Shown here: positions 32,788 to 44,374 of the stretch, in pieces
How the letters are laid out: each line of letters starts with the position of its first letter
How positions within the stretch are numbered: the stretch's first letter is position 1
NCBI RefSeq assembly: GCF_026262505.1
Contig: NC_067208.1
Location: 17,617,962-17,681,961, forward strand
DNA: 64,000 nucleotides
Direction: 5' to 3'
Origin: Trichomonas vaginalis G3
Lineage: Eukaryota > Parabasalia > Trichomonadida > Trichomonadidae
Program-made: the position numbers and the translations under genes
The notes under the pieces: model-generated
What the model saw: only the letters and a program-made list of their open reading frames with translations
Told to the model about the DNA's origin: nothing
Database searches by the model: none

Positions 32788-33092
32788 TGAAGATTGTGTA
32801 TGAATGTGTCATTCTGGGAGACTTGCATAGACAATGTCTCCCACAATGACGCATAGCACACAATAACAATGCACTGTTGCACTTTGTTGACAAAAGATAC
32901 ACAATCAGAAGAAGATTGTGTATGAATGTGTCATTCTGGGAGACTTGCATAGACAATGTCTCCCACAATGACGCATAGCACACAATAACAGTGCACTGTT
33001 GCACTTTGTTGACAAAAGATACACAATCAGAAGAAGATTGTGTATGAATGTGTCATTCTGGGAGACTTGCATAGACAATGTCTCCCGAAATG
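32788..33092. repeat. 122-bp palindromic tandem repeat, 2.5 units
   Basis: Units start at 32791, 32913 and 33035. Each folds on itself: GATTGTGTATGAATGTGTCATT...GGGAGAC pairs imperfectly with GTCTCCCACAATGACGCATAGCACACAAT around the centre TTGCATAGACAAT. Its sequence is unrelated to the 132-bp unit, but the design is the same (tandem copies of a foldable unit). Confidence 0.9.
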
Positions 33093-33147
33093 ACACATAT
33101 AGATAAATAAAAGCATAATATGCTATTTTGTGTTCAAAGTATTACAA

Positions 33148-33705
33148 AATGATTCTTCTCAAAGTTGCTCAGTGAACAACAAACACTTGTTATTGTTTAT
33201 AATTCAAGTGAATGTTGTACACAAAGACAACAATTGTCTATCAATTGTTGTCTTTGATTCAACTTTGACAAGAATCACAAATGATTCTTATCAAAGTTGC
33301 TCAGTGAACAACAAACACTTGTTATTGTTTATAATTCAAGTGAATGTTGTACACAAAGACAACAATTGTCTATCAATTGTTGTCTTTGATTCAACTTTGA
33401 CAAGAATCACAAATGATTCTTATCAAAGTTGCTCAGTGAACAACAAACACTTGTTATTGTTTATAATTCAAGTGAATGTTGTACACAAAGACAACAATTG
33501 TCTATCAATTGTTGTCTTTGATTCAACTTTGACAAGAATCACAAATGATTCTTATCAAAGTTGCTCAGTGAACAACAAACACTTGTTATTGTTTATAATT
33601 CAAGTGAATGTTGTACACAAAGACAACAATTGTCTATCAATTGTTGTCTTTGATTCAACTTTGACAAGAATCACAAATGATTCTTATCAAAGTTGCTCAG
33701 TGAAC
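33148..33705. repeat. 132-bp multi-hairpin satellite array, right arm (about 4.2 units), inverted
   Basis: The same unit as at 29098 in reverse orientation. The innermost copy has GAGAAG (read as CTTCTC) and the outer four GATAAG (CTTATC). It ends abruptly at GCTCAGTGAAC before CACACCC. The open frame through it is again periodicity only. Confidence 0.95.
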
Positions 33706-35521
33706 CACACCCATTAATTCTTTTTGATATTACACATTAGGCTAACCAACCACACCAGTCATTTTATTTATATAGCTTTTATCCGTAACATTTTTAAAGG
33801 ATTTCAAATAATTTACTTTTTCAAATATTTACTAGTTAATATCTCAATCAATTTATCCTCTTATTTATATTTTTAAAAATTTTCATCTCCATCACCATTC
33901 AATTTGGAATCTCATTTTTAAAATATCTTAATATAATCAGAATTTTATTAGTAGGTTAAAATATTTGCGAATATTAATTATTTGGATCAAAGCTTTCATA
34001 CGATTACATTACTTTTTTTAATCGAAATTCTATTTCATTACTACTCAATTTTAAATCATAGCAGCATTAATAGCTCATCTACTTATATTCCATCATAATG
34101 TTATTTTATTCAATTTTTATATATCTGATTTTCATATTTTTTCAAATTCTGTCGCACAATCTTTAAAATTGTTATATTTCCTTACAACACGGTTAATATA
34201 GTATTCTCCTTAACTTGTTTAAATGCAATTTTGCAATATTTGGAAATGATCAAAATATCCTAATGTAAACGTTTGCTCTTAGAATTCAGTGTCATAGTCG
34301 ATTGTTTCTAACAAATTAATCTTTTTTGCATTGATTTTCGAAGTATTGCATTTTCATTACGGCCAAATCTGCTCTCTTTCATTAGATTGATAGCTCACAA
34401 TAGTTCTTGTAATCAGAGAGGAAATATCTTACGAAATATACCTCTAAATTTTCACTTTATAGATAAATGTTATATTTTTCCGTTACTCGATTATTGTCCA
34501 ATAAAACCACAATCATATTAAACTTCGTCCAAAATAAACAATAAAGAATAGTTTTTAAGTTTCTTAAACGGTTTATGAAGGTTCATATTTAATCGATTTT
34601 TTTATTTTCAATTCATGTATCTATAGTTCGTTAGTCTATCATCCCTTCATAAATTATCTGCAAAGAATTTTGTAGAATCTCAACTCTGTGAGGAACTACA
34701 ATAAATTGAAAAGTCATTTTGTGATATCAAAATCCAATATATTATTCTTTCTAATACATATTAATAATATCTTGAGATGTAGTACACTATATATGTACTT
34801 TCAAAAATCTTATATGTTTATTAGTTATTGAGATAGAAGCGATTTAATTCTTTGAAAATCGACGAAAAGTGCCATATTCATAAAATTATAGGGTATTTTT
34901 GAATAAATGTTTTAGCTTCAGATTTGACATCTTTATCATTTCATCAAATAAAAACAAAATTTGGTTTTCGTTAATGATTGTATTTTCTTTCAGAAATCAA
35001 AATTTTCTCTTATTCATCTATGAAAAGAAAATGATAGTAAATTAATATATAAAATACATAACAATTTATTCTTTGGTTAGTTTGGTAAATGAATGTTATA
35101 ACATTCTTATTATAAAAATAAAATTCATGAAAATTAAACAACTAATATAATATAAAATAATAAAATAGAACATACATATATATAATCAGTGACTCCAAAA
35201 TTTTGGTTCAAAATAAAAAAAAAATCTTTGAAATTTGGAGAAAAAAAATCATATTGTCTACAGCCAAATAGCAAAGAATTCCTTTGTTTGTTTGCAAAAT
35301 TCTATTTTTTTCATGAACAATTTAGAATTTGCTCGCAAACGATTTTTTTTGAGCCAAAATTTTTTTCTTCAAAATTATTTCCATCAAAATTTATAAATTT
35401 CAATTCCAATAATTTTGAAGCTTAAAAAAATTTAGAAATTTTCTTGTTGATATTATCAAAAAATTATCAGAAAAAGTAACACGAAAATTTCCAAAATTTT
35501 TTGTTGTCGATAAAAAAATAA
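33706..35521. other. 1.8-kb AT-rich intergenic region
   Basis: No gene, TIR or tandem repeat recognised. A Phe/Lys-rich frame at 35189-35425 is low complexity and not supported as coding. Confidence 0.5.
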
Positions 35522-37441
35522 TTAATCGAATTGGTCATCTCTATTAAATGACTTAAGAATCTCTTCGGAACCTTCGAATCTATGGAAAACCCTTGAGGAA
35601 GTTGTGATTGTTGAATCGCTGCTGCTACTTCCAGATAGGCTAAATCTATCCTTCCAATAAGAAGAATCTGGTCCAGGATCTTCAGAAGGAGGCATTATTC
35701 CCACTGATTCAAACTTCTGTCTCATTGGCTTAGAGCAGAGAGCGTCACCAAGTATTCCTAGTTCTTCTTTGAGACAAGGTATGAAAGGGAATGATTGAAA
35801 TGTTGCTTCGTTTTGTAAGACAAACATAATTGTCATTTTCCAAAAATCATCAGGATGAAAAGTGTTGATCCACAGATCGATTGAATCTCTTATCAACAAA
35901 GCTCCTTCATTCTGTTTTCGAAGGAAGTTCAAAGCTTTCTTCGCTGAGATTTCTATCTGGTTGGAGCCTTTCTTTTCTATAAGAGATTTCACTGCATGTC
36001 GAAATGCTTTCTTTCTTGAAACAACTCCACATGAAGGAAACTCTTTCTCGATCTCTTCAACTTCTTCTTTGCACGAAAGACCAATTGATGAACGGAATGA
36101 TGGATGTGAAGGAGGTCGTAATGGAACAACAGTCTTGGTAAATGATGAAACAGCTCCAGATCGTGATCGAACAGCAACACGACCAAAACGGGATGGCATT
36201 GAGTAATTATTTAATAATGCGCTGAAAAATGTTTGAACTGTATCGACATCGTTGATGAGAACAAGAAGATTAAGCATCTGTGATAAGTAATCAGCGCGTT
36301 GGACTCGGAAAATGATTAATGCAAACGAATACCACGTACTTTGGTCAAGAGCTGGAGCAAACGGGATCAATTTAGAGAAATCAAGTTCAATGTTAAAGAT
36401 TGAACCTGTATCTAAATCGACAATGTTGTTTTCAAGTGGTAATGTGGAGGAACATATGCTACAGAATGAATTAGCGAGACATTTTGGTAGAACTGTGATC
36501 GATGGTGGTGTAAGGAATGCATCTATAGCACAAATGTAGTTGTTAGGAACAAAAACTATGACAATAGAATCAAATCTGGCAAAACAAAGAGGAACATCTG
36601 AAGAAATGTTGGGCGCATTGATAATATGATTGAATACTTGCGGATATGTAGATACACAGAATGATAAATGTGTCTCTGGCCCATTAAATAATTGTTGTAT
36701 CACGCATCTTTTGTTGTTATGGGAAAATACGTAGAATCTATTGTTGGCATTGTGAAAGTAAGGAAGATGGAGATGGGAAAGTGGATTTAAGGCAAGCTCG
36801 TGAGGTAATTTTGAAGTTTGCATCACATTTACGTGGATTGGTGGCTCCGAATCGAAATTTTGAGAGAGCATATTAAATACAGACATAAAAACGGATTTAT
36901 CATTCGAGTAAATTGCTATTAATGTACAGAGATTGTAGTCAAAATGATAGGAGATTAGATTAGGAATATGTATGCCGCCTCTAAGTTTTTCCATTTCTAC
37001 AGATCTCTTCGAAATCGTTATTTTCAGATGAGTTAATCTGTTTCCTATGACATGGATCATCTGATAAACTCCATTTGCGGATCCCGGTAAGAAAAACCCG
37101 TCAATAGGGGAATCGTACTGAATTTCTTTGCTTTTGGCGTTGCCAAATATGTGGTAGATTGTTGATATAAACGAAAATCCTTTTGGCGATGGGATTCTTT
37201 CTGTTAAATGACATAATTCGTGGTCTTCTGATAAATGTGCACTTACAATATCAATATATTTCTTAAAAGATATAACAGTTGTAGACTCTCCTTTTGATGA
37301 AACTTCTTCAACCGAAGTTTGAGAGGTTGTATTAACAAGCATCAAGAGCTTATTATCATATGTAGCACCAAGTACTCTACAACGAACGCTCTTCTCGTCT
37401 TTAAGCCTGGCTGGCCGAAAGACGTCTACGTACTTGAGCAT
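35522..37441 (-). CDS. Large hypothetical protein, beta-propeller-like with helical C-terminus (possibly GSAP-like)
   Basis: 639 residues from MLKYVDVFRPARLKDEK. The first ~400 residues alternate short hydrophobic strands and turns (LISYHFDYNLCTLIAIYSNDKSVFMSVF, PLCFARFDSIVIVFVPNNYICAID), as in a beta-propeller. A Ser/Arg-rich linker near 430 leads to a helical region, and a Ser-rich tail closes it. The layout recalls gamma-secretase-activating protein (GSAP/pigeon) relatives, but the match is by eye and weak. A TCATTTCC lies about 56 bases upstream of the start. Higher GC than its surroundings marks it clearly as a real gene. Confidence 0.6.
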   Translation of the reverse strand: MLKYVDVFRPARLKDEKSVRCRVLGATYDNKLLMLVNTTSQTSVEEVSSKGESTTVISFKKYIDIVSAHLSEDHELCHLTERIPSPKGFSFISTIYHIFGNAKSKEIQYDSPIDGFFLPGSANGVYQMIHVIGNRLTHLKITISKRSVEMEKLRGGIHIPNLISYHFDYNLCTLIAIYSNDKSVFMSVFNMLSQNFDSEPPIHVNVMQTSKLPHELALNPLSHLHLPYFHNANNRFYVFSHNNKRCVIQQLFNGPETHLSFCVSTYPQVFNHIINAPNISSDVPLCFARFDSIVIVFVPNNYICAIDAFLTPPSITVLPKCLANSFCSICSSTLPLENNIVDLDTGSIFNIELDFSKLIPFAPALDQSTWYSFALIIFRVQRADYLSQMLNLLVLINDVDTVQTFFSALLNNYSMPSRFGRVAVRSRSGAVSSFTKTVVPLRPPSHPSFRSSIGLSCKEEVEEIEKEFPSCGVVSRKKAFRHAVKSLIEKKGSNQIEISAKKALNFLRKQNEGALLIRDSIDLWINTFHPDDFWKMTIMFVLQNEATFQSFPFIPCLKEELGILGDALCSKPMRQKFESVGIMPPSEDPGPDSSYWKDRFSLSGSSSSDSTITTSSRVFHRFEGSEEILKSFNRDDQFD

Positions 37442-39314
37442 TCTCTGTTTTTCTATCGTTTTCGCGAATTTTCATTGTTTATTTTGGAAATGATAGATAA
37501 ATAATACACTTTAAAACTAATCATTTCTGTCTTCGATGAATTGTTTTTACAATCTTATAATTTAAATATAATTACCTTATCAATTCAATTTTTGAAAAGA
37601 TTTGTGAACTTTGACGGAAAATATAATAAAAACCAATGATTAAGGGAGTTCAAACCTAAAAATTAATAAGTTCTAATTCATTTAACGCATACATAAATAA
37701 TTTGATATCAATTTGATTCAAAACTGTAGATTATTTCATTGGAAAAATATGATAGCTAAATTGGTCATAAAAATTTGAAAACATAATTGCTTTATAATTT
37801 GGAAAGTAAATTTTATATAATTTATATGCCATTTAGTGTTTGAATCAAGAATATTGAAACAAGATTTAGAAATGATTGTGATACAATCATTTCATGATAA
37901 GTGCGATAGTGACATACACTTAATACATTGTTATGATTCAAATGCTGCATATCAGTCAGCGATAGAAAATTCTTTTAGAAAGAAGAGCTGAACTTTCATA
38001 TTAGAAACATGACATTACGTAAGTATCTGCACATCCAATTTTTTGCCCATTAATTATAAGCAGAGAATAGAATTGCTGGAAAATCTATTTCAAACATTAT
38101 ATAGCTACATTTTTGCAATCTAATATTAATATGCTCATACAATTTTTCATGATAATATCGAACATCTTGACTAGATATGGCATGATGGTTTAGATCTTTA
38201 TATATTTTGTGATTTTCATGTTTTTCTAATGTTTGATTAAAGAAATCTAAAATTTGGATAAGTATCCCTTAGAGTATCTGCAATCAACATGATTTAATAG
38301 ACTATCTACAAAAAAGAGCTCAATAATACAATTACTATATATGTGTTCAAGGTATTGAAGCTATAAAGAACTTTCATTTTATTAAAGTCGTCACGGAGAA
38401 TTAAATCAAAAATCACACTAAAGTCGTTTGAGGTATTTTATTAGAAAATGCTCATATATGCCACATTTAATGCATTGCTTTGTTGGAGATTTTAAATTAT
38501 CCAACTTTTATAAAACAATCAAAATTCCGCTCGAGCAAAAATAAAATACATTCTGGAAGAATTTTCTACAATAAGAGGAAGTTAAGTAGATTATTTATAG
38601 TGAATTAGATTGAGTGACAGACTTTTGGTTTCAAATTTCGAATAGACTGAATTTTGTTATTTCATATCAATTCTATATCAACAAACAGCATAGTGTCGAT
38701 CAAAATCTATACTTTGATAATATCGTTAAAACTGTCAAAACGTTGAATTCAAAATCAAACAAATACTAAAATTTATATTTAAAATTGCTCAATATCACAT
38801 ATGTAATCATAATCGAAAATTGAAAGACCATACTTTTCAAATTAATTTTGATCAAAATCGCGTTATTATTAATTGAGGGGCTAAATATAATATATTTATC
38901 CATTTTACATTCAATTTGAAAAGTTATCTTCAAAATATATTTATTCAATGATCCCCTTCAAAAATGTTTGGTCTTACGTTTCAATTATTTAATTGGACTA
39001 TCCTCTTTATCATTATTTCGTTTTATCAAGCAGTCATCACGAACTATTGAACCTTTCAAATTATGATTGTTATTTTTTGAGACAAAATTTAGGTTTGAAG
39101 ATTTATACTTCCGATTTACAATAACATAATGTTTTCAATAATTATTTTTATTGAAACCCAGTCATAAAATTTTCATAAAATCAAATGAGCAATTCATACC
39201 ATTATACTTATCCATAGATAATGAGAAAGCTTTCGGATTTTTCAAACAAACGTCCGACGATGATAATTCTAATTTTTCAATATTTTTGTAAATTTCTGAT
39301 TAAATTTTTGATTA
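37442..39314. other. 1.9-kb AT-rich intergenic region
   Basis: Between divergent genes. No coding sequence, tandem repeat or clear TIR pair was found. Confidence 0.5.
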
Positions 39315-40469
39315 ATGACTCAATGGACATCTGACTCTAAAATTGACAACTACATCCTCGAAGAAATGGTGGGCACATTTAAAGGGTTTGCTATTTGGAC
39401 AGCCATAAATGCAATAACTAAGCAAAAAGTAACAATTCGAATATTTCCCAGGGCTGTTTTGAAGTCTGAATTTCATAAAAATCTATTTGCTTCAGAGAAA
39501 ATAGTTCTTAAGTCTATTAACTCGCCATTCATTCCACAGCTTTTCGAAATCATTGAAACACCAGCTGAATCATTTATAGTCAAAGAATACATACCTTACA
39601 ATCCTATCTCTAAGGTTGTTAAGGAAAGCGGCCCAGTACCTTATATAATAGCTAAGAAGTATTTTCAAGAGTTTGTTATCGCGGTTAATCACTTACACGA
39701 TCATGATTTTGTTATATTCGATGATTTTACTACGGAATCAGTTCTTGTTGACGAAAATGACCACATAAGAATAGTCGACTACGAATTCTTTAAAGAAGGA
39801 TCCCTGCCACCGTATCATATCAACAATAAACCAGAGTCGTTACCATTATCCGGACTAAATTTCATACCCCCTGAAGTCCTTGCAGGTGATATTCCATCAA
39901 AGAAAGCGGATACATGGTGCGCTGGCATATTTTTGTATTATATAGTGGTCGGAGATTTGCCTTTCAAATCTACTGAGCAGATTTATAGCGCTTGTCCCGA
40001 ATTCCCTCAGAAGATACCACAGAAGTTACAAGATCTTATAAATCAGATGCTCAGAAAAGATCCAATGCAAAGAGTTTCGCTTAGAGATGTTTTATCGAAT
40101 AACTGGCTATCTAAAAATGAACTACAGAATTATTGCGAGACATTTGCCCTCAGAAATAACTACATAAACGCAGTTGATCCGTTCATATTAAATAAAATGG
40201 AACAGTTCGGATTAAACGTAGAATATCTCCCACAAATGTTAATGAGGGATGAAGATATGTATTTGACCTCGATTTATAGACAGTTCCATAGACAAAACGC
40301 AATTATGTGCGCATCAGCCGAAATAGATTCGATTCTGAGCAAATCTACTTCGAATGATGACATAGAAGTTTGCAAGAAGAGTAGAAGTAAGCCAAATCTC
40401 CCTATTATGCGCAGATGCAAACACGCAAACATCGGGATTTTCCTTAGACATCAGAGTTTTAAACCCTGA
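39315..40469 (+). CDS. CAMK-like protein kinase homologue, probable pseudokinase
   Basis: 384 residues. The kinase fold runs from about residue 12 to 265. The glycine loop is degenerate (VGTFKGFAIW), and the VAIK motif reads VTIR with Arg (R42) in place of Lys. The HRDLKPEN loop reads FDDFTTES, keeping the catalytic Asp but losing Lys and Asn, and DFG reads DYE. The PPE motif, the ADTWCAGIFLYYIVVGDLPF segment and the subdomain XI Arg (MQRVSLRDVLSNNWL) are normal for the CAMK/SNF1 group. The fold is intact while ATP/Mg contacts are lost, so a scaffold or regulator role is likely. The last 100 residues are helical and basic. Confidence 0.8.
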   Translation: MTQWTSDSKIDNYILEEMVGTFKGFAIWTAINAITKQKVTIRIFPRAVLKSEFHKNLFASEKIVLKSINSPFIPQLFEIIETPAESFIVKEYIPYNPISKVVKESGPVPYIIAKKYFQEFVIAVNHLHDHDFVIFDDFTTESVLVDENDHIRIVDYEFFKEGSLPPYHINNKPESLPLSGLNFIPPEVLAGDIPSKKADTWCAGIFLYYIVVGDLPFKSTEQIYSACPEFPQKIPQKLQDLINQMLRKDPMQRVSLRDVLSNNWLSKNELQNYCETFALRNNYINAVDPFILNKMEQFGLNVEYLPQMLMRDEDMYLTSIYRQFHRQNAIMCASAEIDSILSKSTSNDDIEVCKKSRSKPNLPIMRRCKHANIGIFLRHQSFKP

Positions 40470-40767
40470 GTACTTTCAATCATTATCGTTAGATTAACCA
40501 TTGAAATAAAATGTTTTCTTTCTTTCTTTAAAAAAAAATTGTAATTTTTTTTAATTTTTAATGAATAATCTAGGATTAAGTTCATTTTTCATCATATTCA
40601 TGCTATGGACATTTTAAATTCGTATAAATAAGAATACGAATAATCGCAATTTTCGAAATTCTTGTCTTCTTTGATATTTTCAACAAATAACATCAAATAA
40701 GATAAGTGTACAATACACCATATAGGAAAAAAGCATTTTTATTACAATACAAACAAACATAAAAAAT

Positions 40768-42501
40768 TTATACTAAATTTAAATTCAAATTTCCCATCCA
40801 ATTCATTAGGGTGTTGAGTTCTTCCTTAACATTGATGTATTTCCAACTCTGAAGTTCATTTAAGAGCAATGAATACATCTGGTGTTCGTTTTTACAAATT
40901 AACAAGTAACAGTCTTCGGATATCCTCTGTAATGAAATATCTGCCTTAGTGATTGCTTGTTTCCGGGCCTCGATAAATGATTTCTTTTGATTAATGCGAG
41001 ATTCAAGATAAGAAACTTCATTTTGAAGAGATATAAGTTTTTTATCATTATGGATTGGTGTAAATATATATTTTGCAGTCTGATCGTGAATCCGATCAAT
41101 CTGGACTGTTAATTTATAAATCTGTGAATTTAATTCATCAAGTTCTGCCAATTTTTCGTTGCAATTTGGTGAAGTTTTGAATGAAGCGGCCATTTCAAGG
41201 GTGGTTTGAACTGGAATTGAATAGCTTTGGTTGAAAATTTGCATCCGACGTTTATTTAACTCAGTTTCGATGTCATTCTGAACAGAAATTCTTTCTTTTA
41301 ATGATTTGATTTCCGTCTTCATGGATTTTTTATCTGAAAGATAGTTTTTGATTTCAGCATTTGTTTTCTTAATTTCTGCTATAAGATCGGATGATTTAGC
41401 ATCTTCTGACCTGATTTGATTATTGATACTAGTTAACTCATTCTCCTTTTCTTAAAAATCAGAATAAGGAGCCATAAAGTGCTTTATAAGAAAGTCATGA
41501 ATATCTAAATGCTGAAAATACTTTGTTTTCTGTTTAATTTCATTTGTTTGACTAATTATTTTTGGAGCTTGAAAATCAGAATAAGAAGCCATAAAGTGCT
41601 TTATAAGAAAGTCATGAATATCTAAATGCTGAAAATACTTTGTTTTCTGTTTAATTTCATTTGTTTGACTAATTATTTTTGTAATTTCATGGATTTTATC
41701 ATTTATTGAGTTAGATTTATCGTAGATTTTGGATTTATAGTAATCAATCTCCCATTCTAACTGATTAAGGTCTTTATTTATGTTGGAATTTTGAATTTTC
41801 ATACGATTAGTTTGGATTTTAGCAGAATTAGAGTCATAATTAAACAGTTTTGTTGTGAATTCGTCCTTCTTCATTAGATTTTTTTGCAATAAAAGATTTT
41901 CAAATTTGATTTTTGTATCTCTAATAGAATTCGATATCAGATTAGATTTTTCTATTTCTAGATTAGAAATTTTCTCTACAGATTCTATGATTTTGTCATT
42001 AGATTCATGAAGATCTTTCATTATTGTATTTATTGAATCTGAAAGCTGATAATTCACATCTGACTTGAGAATTAGGGTTATGTTCTTTGATTGAAGAGAT
42101 AATTGCTGATAGTATTCTTCATAATAAGAAATTTTATCCGTTAATTTTTTAATTTTTGTTGAAAGTATTGTATCTTCACTATTGTTCAATGTTTCATACT
42201 CCAACAAATTGAGATATCTTAGATGCAAATCAAATTCTTCTTGATTCATCTTATTCATTATCGAAACGTAGTTTTCTTGAAATGCTTTAGCTTGATCTTT
42301 AATCTGTCTATCACAATCGCGCAATTTCCTTTCATAATCATTTATATATCTAGTTCTTTGATTGGAATATTTTATGAAATCTCTGATTTCTGCATTTGTT
42401 TGATCTGTTTCAAAAGAAAATGCAGCCAAGGAATTGAATTGCTTATCAACTTCCATTACTGACCGATCCAATGCCTCCTCAATGGTAACTTTTCGAGACA
42501 T
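40768..42501 (-). pseudogene. Coiled-coil protein with one in-frame stop and a partial tandem duplication
   Basis: A long coiled coil beginning MSRKVTIEEALDRSV. A TAA at 41452-41454, in the codon position of a Gln in the preceding repeat unit, interrupts a frame otherwise open for 578 codons to 40768 (the downstream part includes KEN-type and KTNAEIKNYL heptads). Just before it, a 117-bp (39-codon) unit is duplicated (41455 and 41572), giving two copies of KTKYFQHLDIHDFLIKHFM. The duplication and stop look recent. The predicted role is structural, perhaps cytoskeletal or flagellar; no family is recognised. A shorter protein of 349 residues could still be made. Confidence 0.65.
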
Positions 42502-43484
42502 CGGATCGTTTCTCCTAAAATTTCGTTTAAAATTTCCCGATCATAAAAGTTCAATAATTCAATTATATCATTTTTTCCATTCGTTCTGTTAAATGATCAC
42601 TCTTCTCAACCATGCGTCCTACCGTGTAATCCAAAATATGTTCATTGATAATTTTATCATGTTTATTGATCTGGTTTGACACATTATTGAATAAATAGTG
42701 AGGCATTAAGGGTGCACCCGTATGTACGTTTATTTGAGAGGAGGAGGATTACCCTCTCAATTTTGAGGGATTCGTTAGTTTATTTTCTCGATGAATATGC
42801 AATAAAATTTGATTTTTACCTTATCAATATACTTCATATAATATACACATGTTCATGTAAAAACTTTTTTCCAAAATCCTCAGGAATTAAGGGATTTTTG
42901 AATTTTAAGAATTTTTTTCGAATTTTTTCGAAAAAAAAATATTTTCAGAACAGCCTTAACGGCTAAGATTTAGGAACAATGTTAAGTAGGGATGCGTTAA
43001 ACACGCCATTTGACCGGGCGTACATTTTTTTTTGTTCGCCCAAAAATTTCGCCATTTGAGAAATTCAAAAATTAAAAATAAAATTTTAATCTTGATTTTT
43101 TTATTTTCGTGATTTTTTTGAAACTTACATAAGCGATGAAATACTTTTTTTAAGTAATCGTTTATTATATATAAATATATCTTAATAAATTTAATTCCTT
43201 AAGGTAGAGCGTGTTCAAATTTAAAATCTCATACAATATTTTCTTAATGGCGTATTTTTCTGAGGTCGCCCAAATAAAGGCGAATTCAAAATTGAGAACT
43301 CCAAGGCGTATGGCGAGTATTCAAAAAGTACGCCACTTACAAAATATTGAATGTGGATTATCAATTTTTTGGCGTGTTCAATTTCAAATTTTGATATTTA
43401 TGTTTATTTTATTCAGTATAATGCTAAGAATTAAAATATAAAATTCATAGAATTTTTTCTTTGAAAATATTTTACATTTTTATT

Positions 43485-44115
43485 AGACCACTCCTAGACT
43501 AGTCATCAGGTTATCCTCAGATCATCCTCAGACTACTCCTTAGACCCCTCCTCATCAGACTACTCCTCAGATCTTCCTCATAAGACTCCTCCTCAGATCT
43601 TCCTCCTGAGACTACTCTTCAGACTACTCCTTAGAGTCCTCCTCATCAGACTAGTCCTCAGACTACTCCTGAAACTACTCCTCAGATTATCCTCAAACTA
43701 CTCCTCAGTCTAATCCTCAGACTCCTCCTCAGATTATCCTCAAACTACTCCTCGGTCTAATCCTCAGACTCCTCCTCAGATTATGCTCAGATTATCCTCA
43801 AACTCCTCAGTCTAATCCTCAGACTCCTCCTCAGATTATCCTCAGACTCCTCCTCAGATTATCCTCAAACTACTCCTCGGTCTAATCCTCAGACACCTCC
43901 TCAGATTATCCTCAAACTCCTCAGACTACTCCTCGGTCTAATCCTCAGACTCCTCCTCAGATTATCCTCAAACTCCTCCTCAGATTATCCTCAGACTCCT
44001 CCTCAGATTATCCTCAGACTCCTCCTCAGATTATCCTCAAACTCCTCAGACTACTCCTCAGATTATCCTCAAACTCCTCAGACTACTCCTCAAACTCCTC
44101 CTCAGATTATCATCA
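43485..44115. repeat. CCTCAGAYTA/CCTCAGACTC minisatellite
   Basis: About 630 bases of short degenerate units such as CTCCTCAGATTATC, CTCAGACTACTC and CCTCAAACTC, tandemly arranged inside the nested element. A purine-rich tract follows (about 44225-44305). Confidence 0.9.
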
Positions 44116-44337
44116 GATTATCACTTTACATATATATATCGATAACTAAATAATTACTTATTATACTTTCTTTATTTTTTTTTAATTTTAAAATAATATT
44201 AATATATCTTTCTACGTTTAATGATGAAAAGAGAAAGAGGAGTAAAAAGAGGAAAGAGAAAAGAAAGAGAGAGAGAAAAAAAAAGAGAAAGAAAGAAAAA
44301 AAAAGGACGGCGATAATTTTGTATTGTTTTGTTATTC

Positions 44338-44374
44338 GGCCGAATGGCGGGTACTTTGTACCCGCCATTCGGCC
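44338..44374. repeat. GC-rich perfect hairpin, 17-bp arms, loop TTT
   Basis: GGCCGAATGGCGGGTAC, loop TTT, then the exact reverse complement. It lies near the right end of the nested element. Confidence 0.9.

Larger units (their letters stand above)
29098..33705. mobile_element. Foldback-like structure with satellite arms around a gene
   Basis: The same 132-bp satellite forms the left arm (29098-30483) and, inverted, the right arm (33148-33705). In both arms the four outermost units are of GATAAG type and the inner ones GAGAAG, so the arms are mirror images. Foldback transposons of other eukaryotes also have long inverted ends built from tandem subrepeats. The interior holds a hypothetical gene and a second palindromic array. 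No target duplication was seen at the outer edges, so simple inverted duplication remains possible. Confidence 0.55.

Noticed and set aside
35189-35425. 78-codon Phe/Lys-rich frame
   Set aside because: Low complexity, AT-driven composition and no neighbour or start context.
35862-36539. Plus-strand frames of 75-114 codons
   Set aside because: They are shadows of the large minus-strand gene at 35522-37441.
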